Shown here: positions 1 through 10,969 of the stretch, piece after piece | Numbering within the stretch: the first letter of the stretch is position 1 | Layout of the letters: the number at the start of each line of letters is the position of its first letter | Source: Bursaphelenchus xylophilus | Taxonomy: Eukaryota > Nematoda > Chromadorea > Rhabditida > Aphelenchoididae | Direction of reading: 5' to 3' | Length of the DNA stretch: 64,000 nucleotides | NCBI GenBank assembly: GCA_904066235.2 | Contig: CAJFCV020000004.1 | Span: 930,001-994,000 of the forward strand | Program-made: the position numbers and the translations under genes | Notes under the pieces: model-generated | The model's database searches: none | The model's input: only the letters and a program-made list of their open reading frames with translations | What the model was told of the DNA's origin: nothing

Positions 1-306
1 TGACAAAAAAAACAAATCTTTTGACCTATTTTAGAGGAGGAATTGAGATTTGTAGGGAATTTAGAGGCAGTGTAAAACGAAGCAAGGTCGTTTTAGTCAT
101 AAGAGGGGATTAAAAAAGACAAACATCATTCGAAAGTGGGGCCCTTTTTGTGCGAAAATGTTAATATAAATATAAGCAAAGTGCTCAACACTACATTACA
201 ACTCCTCGAGGCTCTTCAAATTGAGCGGTTAAAATACTAATTTAGAATACCAGGCTAAAACAAACTTTCAGGGGTCTGAAGAGACTATTTTGAGTAGAAA
301 AATGGG

Positions 307-448
307 CCTGTCGGGAAAATAATGAGCACTTTGTCGCGTCAAAAGTCGCGTCGAAGTAAAGAGAAATTTGATTTTGGAGAGTAAAAATTCATTTTCGATG
401 CGATTTTGGTTGCGACAGAGTGCTCATTATTTTCCCGACAGACTGATA
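307..448. mobile_element. GACAGACTG-ended foldback element, copy 1
   Basis: The left end starts CTGTCGGGAAAATAATGAGC and the right end is its inverse, GCTCATTATTTTCCCGACAG followed by ACTGATA. Between them lie GCGTC/GCGAC stretches that also pair. At about 140 bp with no coding capacity it is a miniature inverted-repeat element. Further copies or halves lie near 7,926, 10,485, 12,257, 12,768, 26,264, 46,949 and 59,001. Confidence 0.8.
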
Positions 449-489
449 TCGTCGCGGAAAAAAAAAGTTTTGGGTGTTTTCGGCGACTC

Positions 490-1290
490 TGCACTAAATG
501 AGAGAAAAAATTTTTGCACAGTGCAAAATTTTTGTTTTTGCACTGTGCACAAAAAAACCTTCCACTGTGCAAAAATAAAATGTTTTTTTTTTGCACAGTG
601 CGAAAAAATGAAAAATTGTTGCACAGTGCAGAACTTTATAGTATGTATTTTGCACCGTGCATCTAAAAAATTTTTGTGCACAGTGCGAAAATGATTCCCG
701 CACAGTGCAAAACAATTTCTGCACAGTGCAAACGAACATTTATTTGTTTGCACAGTGCAAAAAAAAATTTCGGGTGCACGGTGCGAAATGATAGGAAATT
801 TTGCACGGTGCGAAAAACTAAAAAAAAATTTTATTATTTTGCACCGAAAAAATTTTTCTGCACGGTGCGAAAGCGATTCCCGCACAGAGCAAAAAAAAAT
901 TTCTGCACTGTGCAAAAAGTTTTCATTTTTTCAACGTTTTGTACACCCAAAAAAAATTTTTCTGCACAGTGCGAAAAAAAATTTTTGGCACACGGTAAAA
1001 AAAAATTTTTTTGTTATTTCGCACCATGCATCCGAAAATTTTTTTTCATTTGTTTGCACCGTGCATCCAAAAAAAAATTTTATGCACAGTGCGAAAATTT
1101 TTCATTTTTTTGCACCGTGCATCCGAAAAAATTTTCTGCACGGTGCGAAAATGATTCCCGCACAGTGCAAAAACAATTTCTGCACTGTGCAAAAAATTTT
1201 CATTTCTTCGCACCGTGCATCCAAAAAAATTTTATGCACTGTGCGAGAAAACGTTTTATTTTTGCACAGTGCATAGTGCAGTCGCGGTAA
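490..1290. repeat. Array of GCACNGTGC palindromes
   Basis: About forty copies of the 9-bp palindrome GCACNGTGC (centre A, T, C or G, mostly as TGCACAGTGCA or its C/G-centred forms) are spaced by 12-30 bp of A/T-rich sequence. The array runs into TGCACTTTATGAAAAG near 1,297, which resembles the terminal repeat of the element at 1,497. Open frames across it read as Cys-Thr-Val-Gln and Ala-Leu-Cys-Lys repeats and are not genes. Confidence 0.9.
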
Positions 1291-1496
1291 ATGCCCATGC
1301 ACTTTATGAAAAGCTTTTTTTCAGGACGCTTTTTCGGAGTTTTCTCGTTAAAAAGCATAATCCATTCCTTCTCCGCGAATGAATTACCACATTCATCCAA
1401 TTCCCGAGAGTGCTCTACGTAACCTTCACAGTCCATATAAAAAGCAAAACATAACAAATAAATCAAAAATTGAAAAAAAAAAATTACTATTTGCAT

Positions 1497-1737
1497 GTTC
1501 ACAAAGTGCCTGGACATTTTTTCGCTTTCGCACAGTGCACCTTGAATTTTCGTCGCCAACGCACTGTGCATTTGTGCATTTTTTCCCTTGCGCACCGTGC
1601 AAACCTCAAAAAAGCCGATTGCACGGTGCACATTTTTGAGCCAAATCGCAGTTGAGAAAACCTTACGTCGCAGCGATATTTCAAATGCACAGTGCAAACC
1701 CAGAAAAAAAGCAAATGTCCAGGCACTTTGTGAAAAC
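1497..1737. mobile_element. TIR element with GCACNGTGC core
   Basis: The left end reads CACAAAGTGCCTGGACATTT and the right end reads its inverse, AATGTCCAGGCACTTTGTG. The 240-bp interior carries about eight GCACNGTGC palindromes. The same terminal type recurs at 8,315-8,624 and, diverged, at the left ends of the arrays in BicC intron 3 and TFIP11 intron 7. There is no coding capacity. Confidence 0.8.
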
Positions 1738-1921
1738 CCTACGAACAGCAAAAGTAGTACCAAATTGCCAACACTCAATGGGACAAAGAATGCTGGCTAT
1801 ATCTTTGACGGATCATATATTATAAACCACGAAGATATCCGAGCTCGAACTGAACTGACGGATGTATGTATGGAAGCAAAGAAACGAAAATGGAACTGCA
1901 TGACGAAGATGGAGCTTACAG

Positions 1922-2363
1922 CTGAAGTACCCCAAGTGCGACGCTCAGAGTTTGATGAAACCTGGCACAAATTTAGAATAACTTTTTATAAGATATATGC
2001 GAGAATCCTAACTCGCGCTTTGCAGAAACAACCGAGATTTTTAGAACGAAATTCGGCCAAAATTTAGGACTTTTTGCTGAATTTCGGCACGAAAAGTTTC
2101 ATGACTATTTCAATCGTTAAGGACAATGTTTCTACAAAAAATCAAATTTTTCCGCACGAGACTGCCAAAGTTATGGCCAAAAAGCGCTTTTCTCTCCGAC
2201 CGCTCTCCGCGTTTAGCGTGCTCTCTCGGCGGCAAAAATCGTTCGATATCTCGGCGGCGCCCGCAAAGCACGAGCTAAAACTTTCAGGAATTGATATTTA
2301 GTCCATACCCGACGTGTGTGCAAAATTTAAAGAAAATCGGCGCACTTGGAGTACTTCTCCTGT
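1922..2363. mobile_element. AAGTGCGACG-ended inverted-repeat element, copy 1
   Basis: The unit starts GAAGTACCCCAAGTGCGACG and ends with the inverse CGCACTTGGAGTACTTCTCC. The interior holds TAACTCGCGCTTTGCAGAAA and a TATGGCCAAAAAGCG stretch. It is nearly the same, over about 300 bp, as sequence from 17,244. Related copies lie at 13,690-14,310, 14,671-15,360, 37,590-37,960 and 40,090-40,615. It is non-coding. Confidence 0.7.
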
Positions 2364-2884
2364 TAGAAAAGAGGAACGAAGATGACTGCTGGAATGGGCA
2401 CCTCCATAATTATACAAGACAACAAACGGCCGCCCAAGGACGAGGTCGACCGGCGACTTTCGAAAACGCCATGGTTCGCGATGGAAGGATCTTGTACTGA
2501 GCACACAATGGAAACCAAACTGATTCACCCCATGCTTCGCATTTGAAGAGACTGGCTCACAAACACATCCCTGAAACGTAAGCAAGCAAAAAAAAACAGA
2601 GGGCGGCCGAGGTGTTCATAAAGCATAAAAACACTTCACGTTGAGTAAATCTTTTCAAGTGCATTTTCAAAGACCATTTAGGGGACCAGGAAGCAAATTG
2701 TCGTAAGAAAAAAAGTAAAAAGAATTTGGTGTCTTCATGCTTTAAAAATTGCAAACGGAAGAAAAAAAGAGTTAGCAAATCACTTATGTCGCAAGTTTTT
2801 TGGTCTTTTTTTATGTTACAACGGCTCACGGTCAAGCAAACTACGTTTCGCACCAAATAAAATTAGAAAAGTGGCCATATTGTA
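2364..2884. other. Intergenic, nothing recognised
   Basis: No coding exon, RNA gene or clear repeat is visible in these 520 bases. Confidence 0.5.
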
Positions 2885-3900
2885 TTTATGCGTCCTTTTC
2901 GCGCGACAACGCTTCGGGTCAACAAAAAATCGATCAATACAAGGCGGAGGGCAGACCGAAGACCCCAAGAAAGGTGGTAGGAGGAGCCTACAGGACTTGT
3001 GAAACCCGTCGGATAGTCGGCGGACGTCGGGCGAAGGCTCGGCGGAGACTTACAGTACGACCACTTTTTCTAATTTTAGCTGTTACAAAATCAATTGATA
3101 CGGGGCGTAGGGCAGGTGGATACACCAAAAAAGGATTTTAAAACGCGTTCCACTACACTTTGAAGCTTAACCTAGCAGAAGGCGGACATTGTTAAAATTA
3201 ATGTCTTAGAATTAAATGAAAATTGGTCTACTTGATCATAATGAGAGATAAAACATTCGCTTTCTTTGTTTTTGCCCCACGTTACCATATGGCGGATTAC
3301 TGTAACATTGTTTTTCAAAAAAGAAGGGTCCTAATCGAGAAAACGAAGATTTATTTTATCCCGTACCAGGATTAGGTGAATCCACCATATAACGACTATG
3401 GGCAGAAAAAAATCAAGCGATTGCTCCATACCGATTGGTGATCCGCTTAACCAATTTTGGTTGAATTCTGAGACATCGACTCAACAATGTCCGGGCCAAT
3501 CTCCGATTTGTAGTAAAACGCGTTTTAAGAAGTGCCTAGCGGCCTATGAATGTCATTAAATTCTCGGCGGACGTTCGCCGAAGACTTGGCGGAGACTTGG
3601 CACACAACATAACTTTCTAATTTCAGCTATTGCTAACCTTAGTTTTCTTTACCCTGAGTTGTTGTAACATATAAAAGACTAAAATTTGGGGCAAAAAAAC
3701 AAAGATCCGTAACTTTTATCTAGATATTATTGACGTGAGCACATGTAAAATAAGTACCTCAATATGGATTATAAGCTATCCTAGCACCCAATCAATCTTA
3801 TTATTTCTGCTGACTAAGCCTTCTCCTAGCCTCCTCAGCATACGATGACAAATTGAGGCAACCCGAGGTATCGCCAAGCCGAACTGTCGTTGGCCCGAAA
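2885..3900. repeat. Dispersed repeat, inverted partner at the window's right end
   Basis: Contains CGCTTCGGGTCAACAAAAAA, GGCGGAGACTT words, ATATAAAAGACTAAAATTTG and TAACTTTTATCTAGATATTA. The reverse complement of the same blocks, in matching order, appears at 63,641-64,000 (which ends GTCGACCCGAAA). It is therefore a long dispersed element in opposite orientations at the two ends of the window. No protein frame survives. Confidence 0.6.
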
Positions 3901-3934
3901 AGTCGTAGCAACGTAGTGTACAGTAACGGACCAG

Positions 3935-4112
3935 ACATAGTCGAAAAAACGCACCATTTTGCATTTTCGAAGTATCAAAAAAGCAGCAAAATACCTCCTT
4001 CTCCAAGTGAAAAAACGGAGTGTTTTAGTTGCAGAGGGAGGCATTTGGCCACATTTTTTGATACTTCCCGGAAGCAAAATGATACGTTTTCTGCCACTTA
4101 ATCAGATCACCA
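3935..4112. mobile_element. Decayed CAGTG/GATCCAGTGGC-type MITE
   Basis: Retains GCACCATTTTGCATTTTCGA, AGTATCAAAAAAGCAGCAAA, the CTCCAAGTGAAAAAACGGAG centre, and on the far side GATACTTCCCGGAAGCAAAA with GATACGTTTTCTGCCAC. These are the paired arms of the family seen intact at 33,265-33,512. The outer terminal repeats are diverged. Confidence 0.6.
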
Positions 4113-5934
4113 AGTCTCCGCCAAGACTTCCGCCAAACATTAAACAGCTTTGGCAGGCCTTGTAGGCACCATCTACAACCCTTTTTTTTTAGGTCTCGGC
4201 CTGCTCTTCTTTCAGATTTTCAAAAAAAAATTGTTTTAAAATCAAAAAAATTTTTTTTTACTTTAAAAAAATTACACCTAAAATCAAGTTACACTTAAAT
4301 TCCACCCCAATCTTCCTAAAATACCACTTTACAGCCGGGCTTGGCACGAAATAACCCCAAAAAAGTCCAAAGTCCGCAACAAGATTACAATTTGTTGCAA
4401 ACCCGCGTTACAACGCCCAAAATTTACACTCCAAACTATGTTGCCCTCATAAAATTTTAATTGTTTTCGGCCCCGGAGGCATGCAACCGGCCCACCGATT
4501 GCACCTGCCAATTGTAAATCCAGTTTTACAATGTCTTTCGTTGGAAAAAGTAGGCCCTTTTTACGGCCCAAAATTTGCGGAATGGGCTTTGGATTTGTGA
4601 CGATTGTATTGTAAATCTAATAGCCTGGGGGTCTGAGATTGCGTTGGATTGTAAATTGTAAATCTCCAAAGAGCTTTGCATGGGATTTGGGCAGTTATAT
4701 TACACATGACGTCAGATTCAGGAATTTCGATTTTTCATCGTATAAAATGTCGCTCAGGCAACTTTGTTTGCTGAAAAAGTACTATACATGTTTTCACGGT
4801 TTTGTTGACGTTTTTCCATAGTTTAGTTTTGATTTTTTCTTGGAAATTTCGGAGATTTTGTCATTTTTTACCTTCAGACATGTTTCATCGTATAAAATAC
4901 CGTTTGACGGATTTTTTCCACTAACAAGGGATGGAGTAGGCTCTCCGAAACAAGCTGAATTTTCTAAACAAAATTTTTATGACTTTTTCTTGAAATTTGG
5001 CGGTTTATACCGCTTTAGTCCTAGGATATGTTTCATCGTATAAAATGCCCCAAACTTCTGAATTTTTATGTCCAACTCAAAAAATCACTTTTTAAGGTAA
5101 GCGGAGTGCTTCTATACCCTTTACATACGCCTTTCAACGACTAGTGACATTTTATACGATGAAACATGTTTTTCGATATAACAGTAAATCGAGGTATAAA
5201 ATCATCAAAAAAATACAAAACAGTAAATTTTGAGTCCAATTACACGCCAGTAAACCGTTCTTCATAATATTTTGAATATCCTTGCCAACTTTTTTAACAC
5301 TTTTTTTATCCCTGTAAGTCCTATGTCCAACCTCCATAAAAGCAAGATGTAAGTATGTAACGACGCACGATTTGAGCCGGAAATTACGCAATGAAAGTTA
5401 CAGTCGCTTTGCGGAGCCGATCCTCTGGTATTTGCATAATTTCGGTATTGAAATAATCTCACTGTTTGGCTCGCTTTTGTTGGGCTGCAGAATATTATAA
5501 ATGCGGTTGTCAGACCAAAATATTTTTATTATTCTTCAATTCTGGGGCTCGCGATGAATGTCTAGGGAGTTGAGAGGGCGTTACAAACAATTTGAGGGAA
5601 TTTTTGAATGATTTTTGGCAGCGAATTTTGAGTATCTGTAACTGAAAATAATGAGAATTTTTTTCCAGTTTTTTTAACACTTGTTGTGTATTAAAATTAC
5701 AATTTTTTTAAGGCAAACGCCAAATTTTTAATTCGCGTTTCGCAGAAATAACCGGGATTTTCAATTTCGAAAAATTTCAAAATTTTGATTTTTTTTATTT
5801 TTTTTAAAGTCCTTCTTTTAAATCAAAATTAAAATATCTTTACAAAAAATCAATTTTTTCCACTTGAAATTCCCAAAGAAATGAGAAAAAACTTTCTTTT
5901 CACTGATGGTCTCCCCTTATTTCTCACTGTCTCT
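4113..5934. other. Intergenic, A/T-rich, with repeated CATCGTATAAAATG word
   Basis: No gene is supported. The word TTTCATCGTATAAAAT occurs near 4,735, 4,884 and 5,032, and inverted near 5,148, with unrelated spacers. The same word returns in the promoter of the SelK gene and in intron 2 of the gene at 55,184. Confidence 0.5.
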
Positions 5935-6790
5935 CGTTGAAAAATATTGTTGTATATCTCGACTGAAACGTTAAACCAAAGTCTAAAATTTGCTACGATT
6001 AATTTGCAACTCTAAAATACCGCTCAGAAAAAATTTTGTGAAAATCGACCGGTCGGTTTTTCAGAAACTCTCTTTTCAAAATTATCCCTATTTTTGTTCC
6101 TCGTTTGGAAAAATTGTTGAATATCTCGGCTGAAATGATAAACCAAAGCCTAAAATTTACCATGATAGATATATGACATATGAACAGAGCATTCAGAGAA
6201 AATTTTGTGAAAATCGACCAGTCGGTTTTGCGGAAATTTGCTTTTTATGATTAGCCCTATTTTTGTTCCTCCTTTGGAAAGAGCATTGAATATCTCAGCC
6301 GAAACGCTAAGCCCAACGCCAAATCTTACAGTAATTAATTAACGGCCCTAATAAACCACTCAGATAAAATTTTGTCAAAATCGACCGGTCGGTTTTGCAG
6401 AAAATTGTTTTTTTAAATGAGCCCTATTTTTGCCTCTCGTTTGTAAAGATTGTTGAATATCTCGGCTGAAATGCCAAAACAAAGTCTAAAATTTGCCACG
6501 ATAAATTTAAAACCCCAATAGACCATTCAGAAAGCATTTTGTCAAAATCGACCAGTCGGTTTTGCCGAAATTTGCATTTTAAAATGAGCCCTATTTTTGC
6601 CTCTCGTTTGTAAAGATTGTTGAATATCTCGGCTGAAATGCCAAAACAAAGTCTAAAATTTGCCACGATAAATTTAAGACCCTAATAGACCATTCAGAAA
6701 AAATTTTGTCAAAATCGACCAGTCGGTTTTGCCAAAATTTGCCTTTTAAAATTAGCCCTATTGTTCGAAAATTTTTTGCCGGAAGTTCAG
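5935..6790. repeat. Tandem repeat, unit about 168 bp, five units
   Basis: The phrase GAATATCTCGGCTGAAATG recurs near 5,954, 6,120, 6,290, 6,458 and 6,625, each followed by AAAGTCTAAAATTTGCCACG and then AAAATCGACCAGTCGGTTTT. The last two units are nearly the same; the first is most diverged. Confidence 0.85.
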
Positions 6791-7070
6791 ATTCATGGTT
6801 GTTATCTCTTCGAGAAGCATACCATCTCTCTGGCTTTTTGATCTGAAGGTCGGGGTTTGCCCTTTTGCCTCTCCGCATGCGTAATTAAAGTGTTATTCAG
6901 AATGGGAATGGCTCGCCCATCCGTTTCTGTGCGGATCCGTTTCTTTTGACGCACAAAATCTGAGACGCTTTCATTTTTTTTTTTTGAATTTTGAATTTTT
7001 AAAACTTTAAATTTTCTCTCTTCATTCGTATTTTACCCATATATGGCTCGAGCCGTCGAAATCTCTGTGT

Positions 7071-7367
7071 GTCCAGAAAATGTGTCACGATGACACCCCT
7101 TTAAAATGTGTCAGTGATATAAAACACGGCTCTATATGGATAGAACTACTCCATGGAGCACAGCAAAAAAATTTTGGGGGTTGCAACAGTTCTCATCGCA
7201 AAAAAAACAGAAAAATCCAGAAAATCCGTCATCCAAATTGCATATTGCGAAAGTTTTAAACCTAAATTTTTTTGTATGCCCTCTAGAGAGTATTTCTAGC
7301 TATATATAGCTGTTTTTAACACCACTGACATATTTTAAATGCTTGTCATCGTGACAGATTTTCTGGA
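7071..7367. mobile_element. TCCAGAAAATGTGTCACGAT-ended MITE, copy 1
   Basis: The 26-bp terminal inverted repeat begins TCCAGAAAATGTGTCACGAT at the left and ends TGACAGATTTTCTGGA at the right. Length is 297 bp, with no open frame. A second copy lies at 60,142-60,412; the two share terminal repeats and the ATCCAGAAAATCCGTCATCC interior, which itself echoes the termini. Confidence 0.85.
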
Positions 7368-8092
7368 TAAACAGTGGTTTTGAAGCCTCAAGCCATTTTT
7401 AGCAACATTTTTGCGATTTTCTCGCTGAAAAATGAATTTTTTGTGGAAACGTCGCCTTTCCCAACAGAATGCCCTAAGGGTATAATAGATGTCCAAGTCC
7501 AAAGAACCTTAAAATTCGAAAGATTTGAGCAACTTTTCTTCCCGCAGATGCCATAGAATACGTCCATAGACATTACGCAGTGGTTTTACGCAGAAATATA
7601 TGAAACCGGTCGGTCAACAAGGTCAAGTTCATGTCTTGACAAAAATTAATTTTATAATCGACAAACTGGATAAATTGACGCGATGATTGTGTTTTTAGCG
7701 CGTTCTTTGTCGCGGCAGCGACAAAGCATTCCATCATTTTTCCGTACAAGGATGGTTACAGAAGTTTTCGGTCTTCTTTTTTTCGCTTTTGGGTCGATTT
7801 TGGGTGCAAAAAAAGCATGCAGTAAAATTGAAAAAATATTGCAAACTGTCATGCAGACATTTTCCATGGTTGGCACGGGGTTTTCCAAAAATTTTGTCGC
7901 AAAAAAAATTTTGATTTTGCCGCGACACAGTTCATTTTCTCGGCGGCGATGCGATTTTCGCTGCGACAGACTCCTCATTATTTTCCCGACAGACCGGGGA
8001 GAAAAAACGCACTGTGCAATTTCTCTTTTCTATCTCTCTAGCGGCGCGGGGAGAAAAACGCACTGTGCAATTTCGACGGACTTTATGTCGCG
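7368..8092. other. Intergenic with right half of a GACAGACTG element
   Basis: No coding exon is supported. Positions about 7,913-8,002 hold GCCGCGACACAGTTCATTTT, GCGATGCGATTTTCGCTGCG and TTTTCCCGACAGACC, the right arm of the foldback family, without a matching left arm nearby. Two GCACTGTGC palindromes follow at 8,010-8,070. Confidence 0.6.
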
Positions 8093-8315
8093 ACTAGTAG
8101 TCGTGCCAGAAAGTGCGTAGACTTTTTTTCGCGGCGCACAGTGCATTTTTCTTCTTTTTGCACTGTGGAATTGTTGTCGCGCGCCCAAAATTCGCGGCGA
8201 CGCAGTTGAAAAAAGCTTACGTCGCGGCGATCTTTGAAATGCACGGTGCAAAGGTTAAATGCACAGTGCGGAAAATTGGCGACGAAAAGTCTACGCACTT
8301 TCTGGAACGACTAGT
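8093..8315. mobile_element. TIR element A1 with GCACNGTGC core
   Basis: Left arm TCGTGCCAGAAAGTGCGTAG pairs with right arm CTACGCACTTTCTGGAACGA; both edges are CTAG/ACTAGTA. The 220-bp core holds about five GCACNGTGC sites. It is the first of four abutting elements to 9,061. Confidence 0.8.
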
Positions 8316-8624
8316 ATTAGCATTTTCATAAAGTGCCTGGACTTGTTTTCGCTTTCGCACAGTGCATCTTGAACTTTTGTCGCCAACGCACTGTGGATTT
8401 TTGTCTTCGCGCACCGTGCACAACCTCGAAAAAGCCGATTGCACTGTGCATATTTTTGATCAAAATCGCCGCGGCGCAGTTGAGAAAAGCTTACGTCGCA
8501 GCGATATTTCAAATGCACAGTGCAAAACCAAAGAAAGGTCAATGCACGGTGCAAAAAATCGCGGGCGTTTGTGCACAGTGCGCGCAGCGACAAACGTCCA
8601 GGCACTTTATGAAAATGCTAATAC
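8316..8624. mobile_element. TIR element B with GCACNGTGC core
   Basis: Left arm TTAGCATTTTCATAAAGTGC pairs with right arm GCACTTTATGAAAATGCTAA. The core carries about a dozen GCACNGTGC sites with CTTTCGCACAGTGC and TTGTCGCCAACGCAC spacers. It is the same terminal type as 1,497-1,737. Confidence 0.8.
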
Positions 8625-8895
8625 TAGTCGTTCCAGAAAGTGCGTAGACTTTTTTCTGCCTTTTTTCGGACCGCACAGTGCAAGTTTCCTGTTTCCCACG
8701 CGACGCGATCCTTTTTGAAACATTTTGCACTGTGCAATTTCAAAATAGTCGCGCCGGCTCCCTTAAGAAATGCTTGCGTCGCAGCGATAGTGCACTTGCA
8801 CGGTGCAAAAGGTCAAATGCACCCCGCAAAAAGGGAATTTTGTGCACAGTGCGGACCGCGACAAAAAGTCTACGCACTTTCTGGAACGACTAGTA
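8625..8895. mobile_element. TIR element A2 with GCACNGTGC core
   Basis: The arms match A1: TCGTTCCAGAAAGTGCGTAG at the left and its exact inverse at 8,871-8,890. The core differs from A1 but again consists of GCACNGTGC sites with G/C-rich spacers. Confidence 0.8.
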
Positions 8896-9061
8896 GACCG
8901 TTCGTAAAGTCGCTGGAATGATTTCGGCGACGTGCACTGTGCAAAAAAACTCAGGGTGCGGGCGACAGCCCGAAAAAGCCTATTGCACTGTGCAAAGTGA
9001 ACTTTTGTTTTCGCACAGTGCATGTCGCCGAAATCACTTCAGCGACATTGCGAACGGACCA
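8896..9061. mobile_element. TIR element C with GCACNGTGC core
   Basis: Left arm GACCGTTCGTAAAGTCGCTG pairs with right arm CAGCGACATTGCGAACGG; inner arms ATGATTTCGGCGACGTGCAC and GTGCATGTCGCCGAAATCAC also pair. Only about 165 bp long. The same terminal type bounds the large array at 10,970-12,252. Confidence 0.8.
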
Positions 9062-9419
9062 GTAGGAGCTCAAGTCTCCTATCCTTTTTTGTTGACCTTT
9101 TCCCAGCCTTTTGAACAATATTTCATCGTCCCTGGAGATTTTGACGAAGACTTTTTTTTCCGATATTCCGATTATACGGTCTGTATTCAGATAGATCTTT
9201 TTTGTAAAAAAAAATAATTTTGGGAATTTCAAAAAAATTTTTTTTTGTTACAAAAGTCGCACAAAAATGCAGAGATTTCCCGCAATCTTTGTAAAGTTGA
9301 GCATAAAAAAAGGTGAGTCAGAGAGATGGGAAATGGAGATAACCTTCAATAAATCAGTCGGACTGGCTAATGGGCAGTCTTGCGGGTTCGCGGGAGAAAC
9401 ATTCAGTTGCCGCAATAAC
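9062..9419. other. Spacer, nothing recognised
   Basis: A/T-rich spacer between the element cluster and the tandem repeat. No exon or repeat family is recognised. Confidence 0.4.
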
Positions 9420-9995
9420 AGAGATGAGATTTTGGAAGTGGAATTTTCTAATTTTCAAAATTTTTATTTGAAAAAAAAAATTATTTTTTTTTAATTTTGA
9501 AAAAAATTTTTTTTTTTTTTTTTTGATTTTTTGATTTTTTTTTATATTCTTAATTTTTACACCTAAATAGTTAGGGATGAGATTTTGGAAGTGGAATTTT
9601 GTAGTGATTTTCAAAATTTTTATTTGAAAAAAAAAATTTTTTTTTAATTTTGAAAAAAAAAATTTTTCTGATTTTTGATTTTTTGAATATTCTTAATTTT
9701 TAGATCTAAATAGTTAGAGATGCATTTTGGAAGTGGAATTTTGTAGTGATTTTCAAAATTTTTATTTGAAAAAAAAATATTTTTTTTTTTAATTTTGAAA
9801 AAAAAAATTTTTGGTTTTTTGAATATTCTTAATTTTTACATCTAAATAGTAAGAGAATAAGACATTTTGGAGGTGGAATTTTCTAATTTTCAAAATTGAA
9901 AAAAAAAGTAAAAAAAATTATTTTTTTTAATTTTGAAAAAAAAATTTTTTTTTGATTTTTTGAATATTCTTAATTTTTACATCTAAATTTTTTTT
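9420..9995. repeat. A/T-rich tandem repeat, unit about 145-150 bp, four units
   Basis: GATTTTGGAAGTGGAATTTT recurs near 9,428, 9,580, 9,725 and (diverged) 9,863, each followed by TTTTCAAAATTTTTATTTGA, homopolymer A/T runs and TGAATATTCTTAATTTTTA. Length differences between units lie in the homopolymer runs. Confidence 0.8.
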
Positions 9996-10969
9996 TACAA
10001 AAAATATGATTTCATTGATTTCGTATTTTACAAAAAAAAATATATTTTTTTTTTACATTTTTTTTATTTTTACTTCTAATTTCCAAAAGAAAAAATATTT
10101 ATTTTTCTGATCAATTAATTCCCTTAAAGGCTAATAGCCAATTCTGGGATCAGCGTGAATAAAACAGAAAGCAAAAAAATCGTAGTTGTTTCGACGATTT
10201 CTGAACTGGTTTGAATCAGATTGATGGGTTGGGAATTTGAACACCGGTGTGGAAGATTGAGGTGGGCTGGAGGGTTTTCTGATAGCTTCCATATTAAGGT
10301 GAACCAAAAATTTTTTCCGATTTTTAGCTATCTTTTTGTCCAATTTTTGTATATATGTATTAAATATAGTTTTTATTTTATTATAATATATGTTTTTGCA
10401 ATTTTTTTTTTTTTTTTTTTGAAGAACTTCTATTGTCGCTGTATTATTTTAAACATGTCCAATGTCGCTAAAAAAAATTTTTGATTTTCTCCGCGACACA
10501 GTTGATTTTCTCGCCGGCGATGCGATTTTCGCTGCGACAGAGTGCTCATTATTTTCCCGACAGACCGATATTAGCCTTTGAATCTTCATTCAGTGACAAG
10601 GCTGAATTTTTTTCGATGCTAAGGAACCCTTGGGATTACATTTTGGACAGTTCCTTAAATTTTGCTTCTATGGAGGAAGAGGGGAAAAAATAATTTTTTT
10701 TTGTTTTCTTGATGTCAATATTTTGAGTGATTTTTTCTCAAATTTCGCTGTTCCTTTGAGAATTTTTGGAAAATAAAAAATCCCAATTTTCTTGAAAACT
10801 CAAAATTTTGAAAATCCGACCATGGGACAGGCTCTTTTCAACGTCAAAAATCGATTTTCTTTTAAAAAGTCTTTGTGTCCGACACCCAAATAGTCTGTCA
10901 CCCAATTTTTCCGTTCCAATTTACACAGACAGGCCATGTTGGGGTGAACTTTAATCTGCCTTTTACCAG
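9996..10969. other. Intergenic with a right-half GACAGACTG element
   Basis: No gene is supported. At 10,485-10,567 the right arm of the GACAGACTG family is present (GCGATGCGATTTTCGCTGCG, TGCTCATTATTTTCCCGACA) without a left arm. The rest is A/T-rich. Confidence 0.5.
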
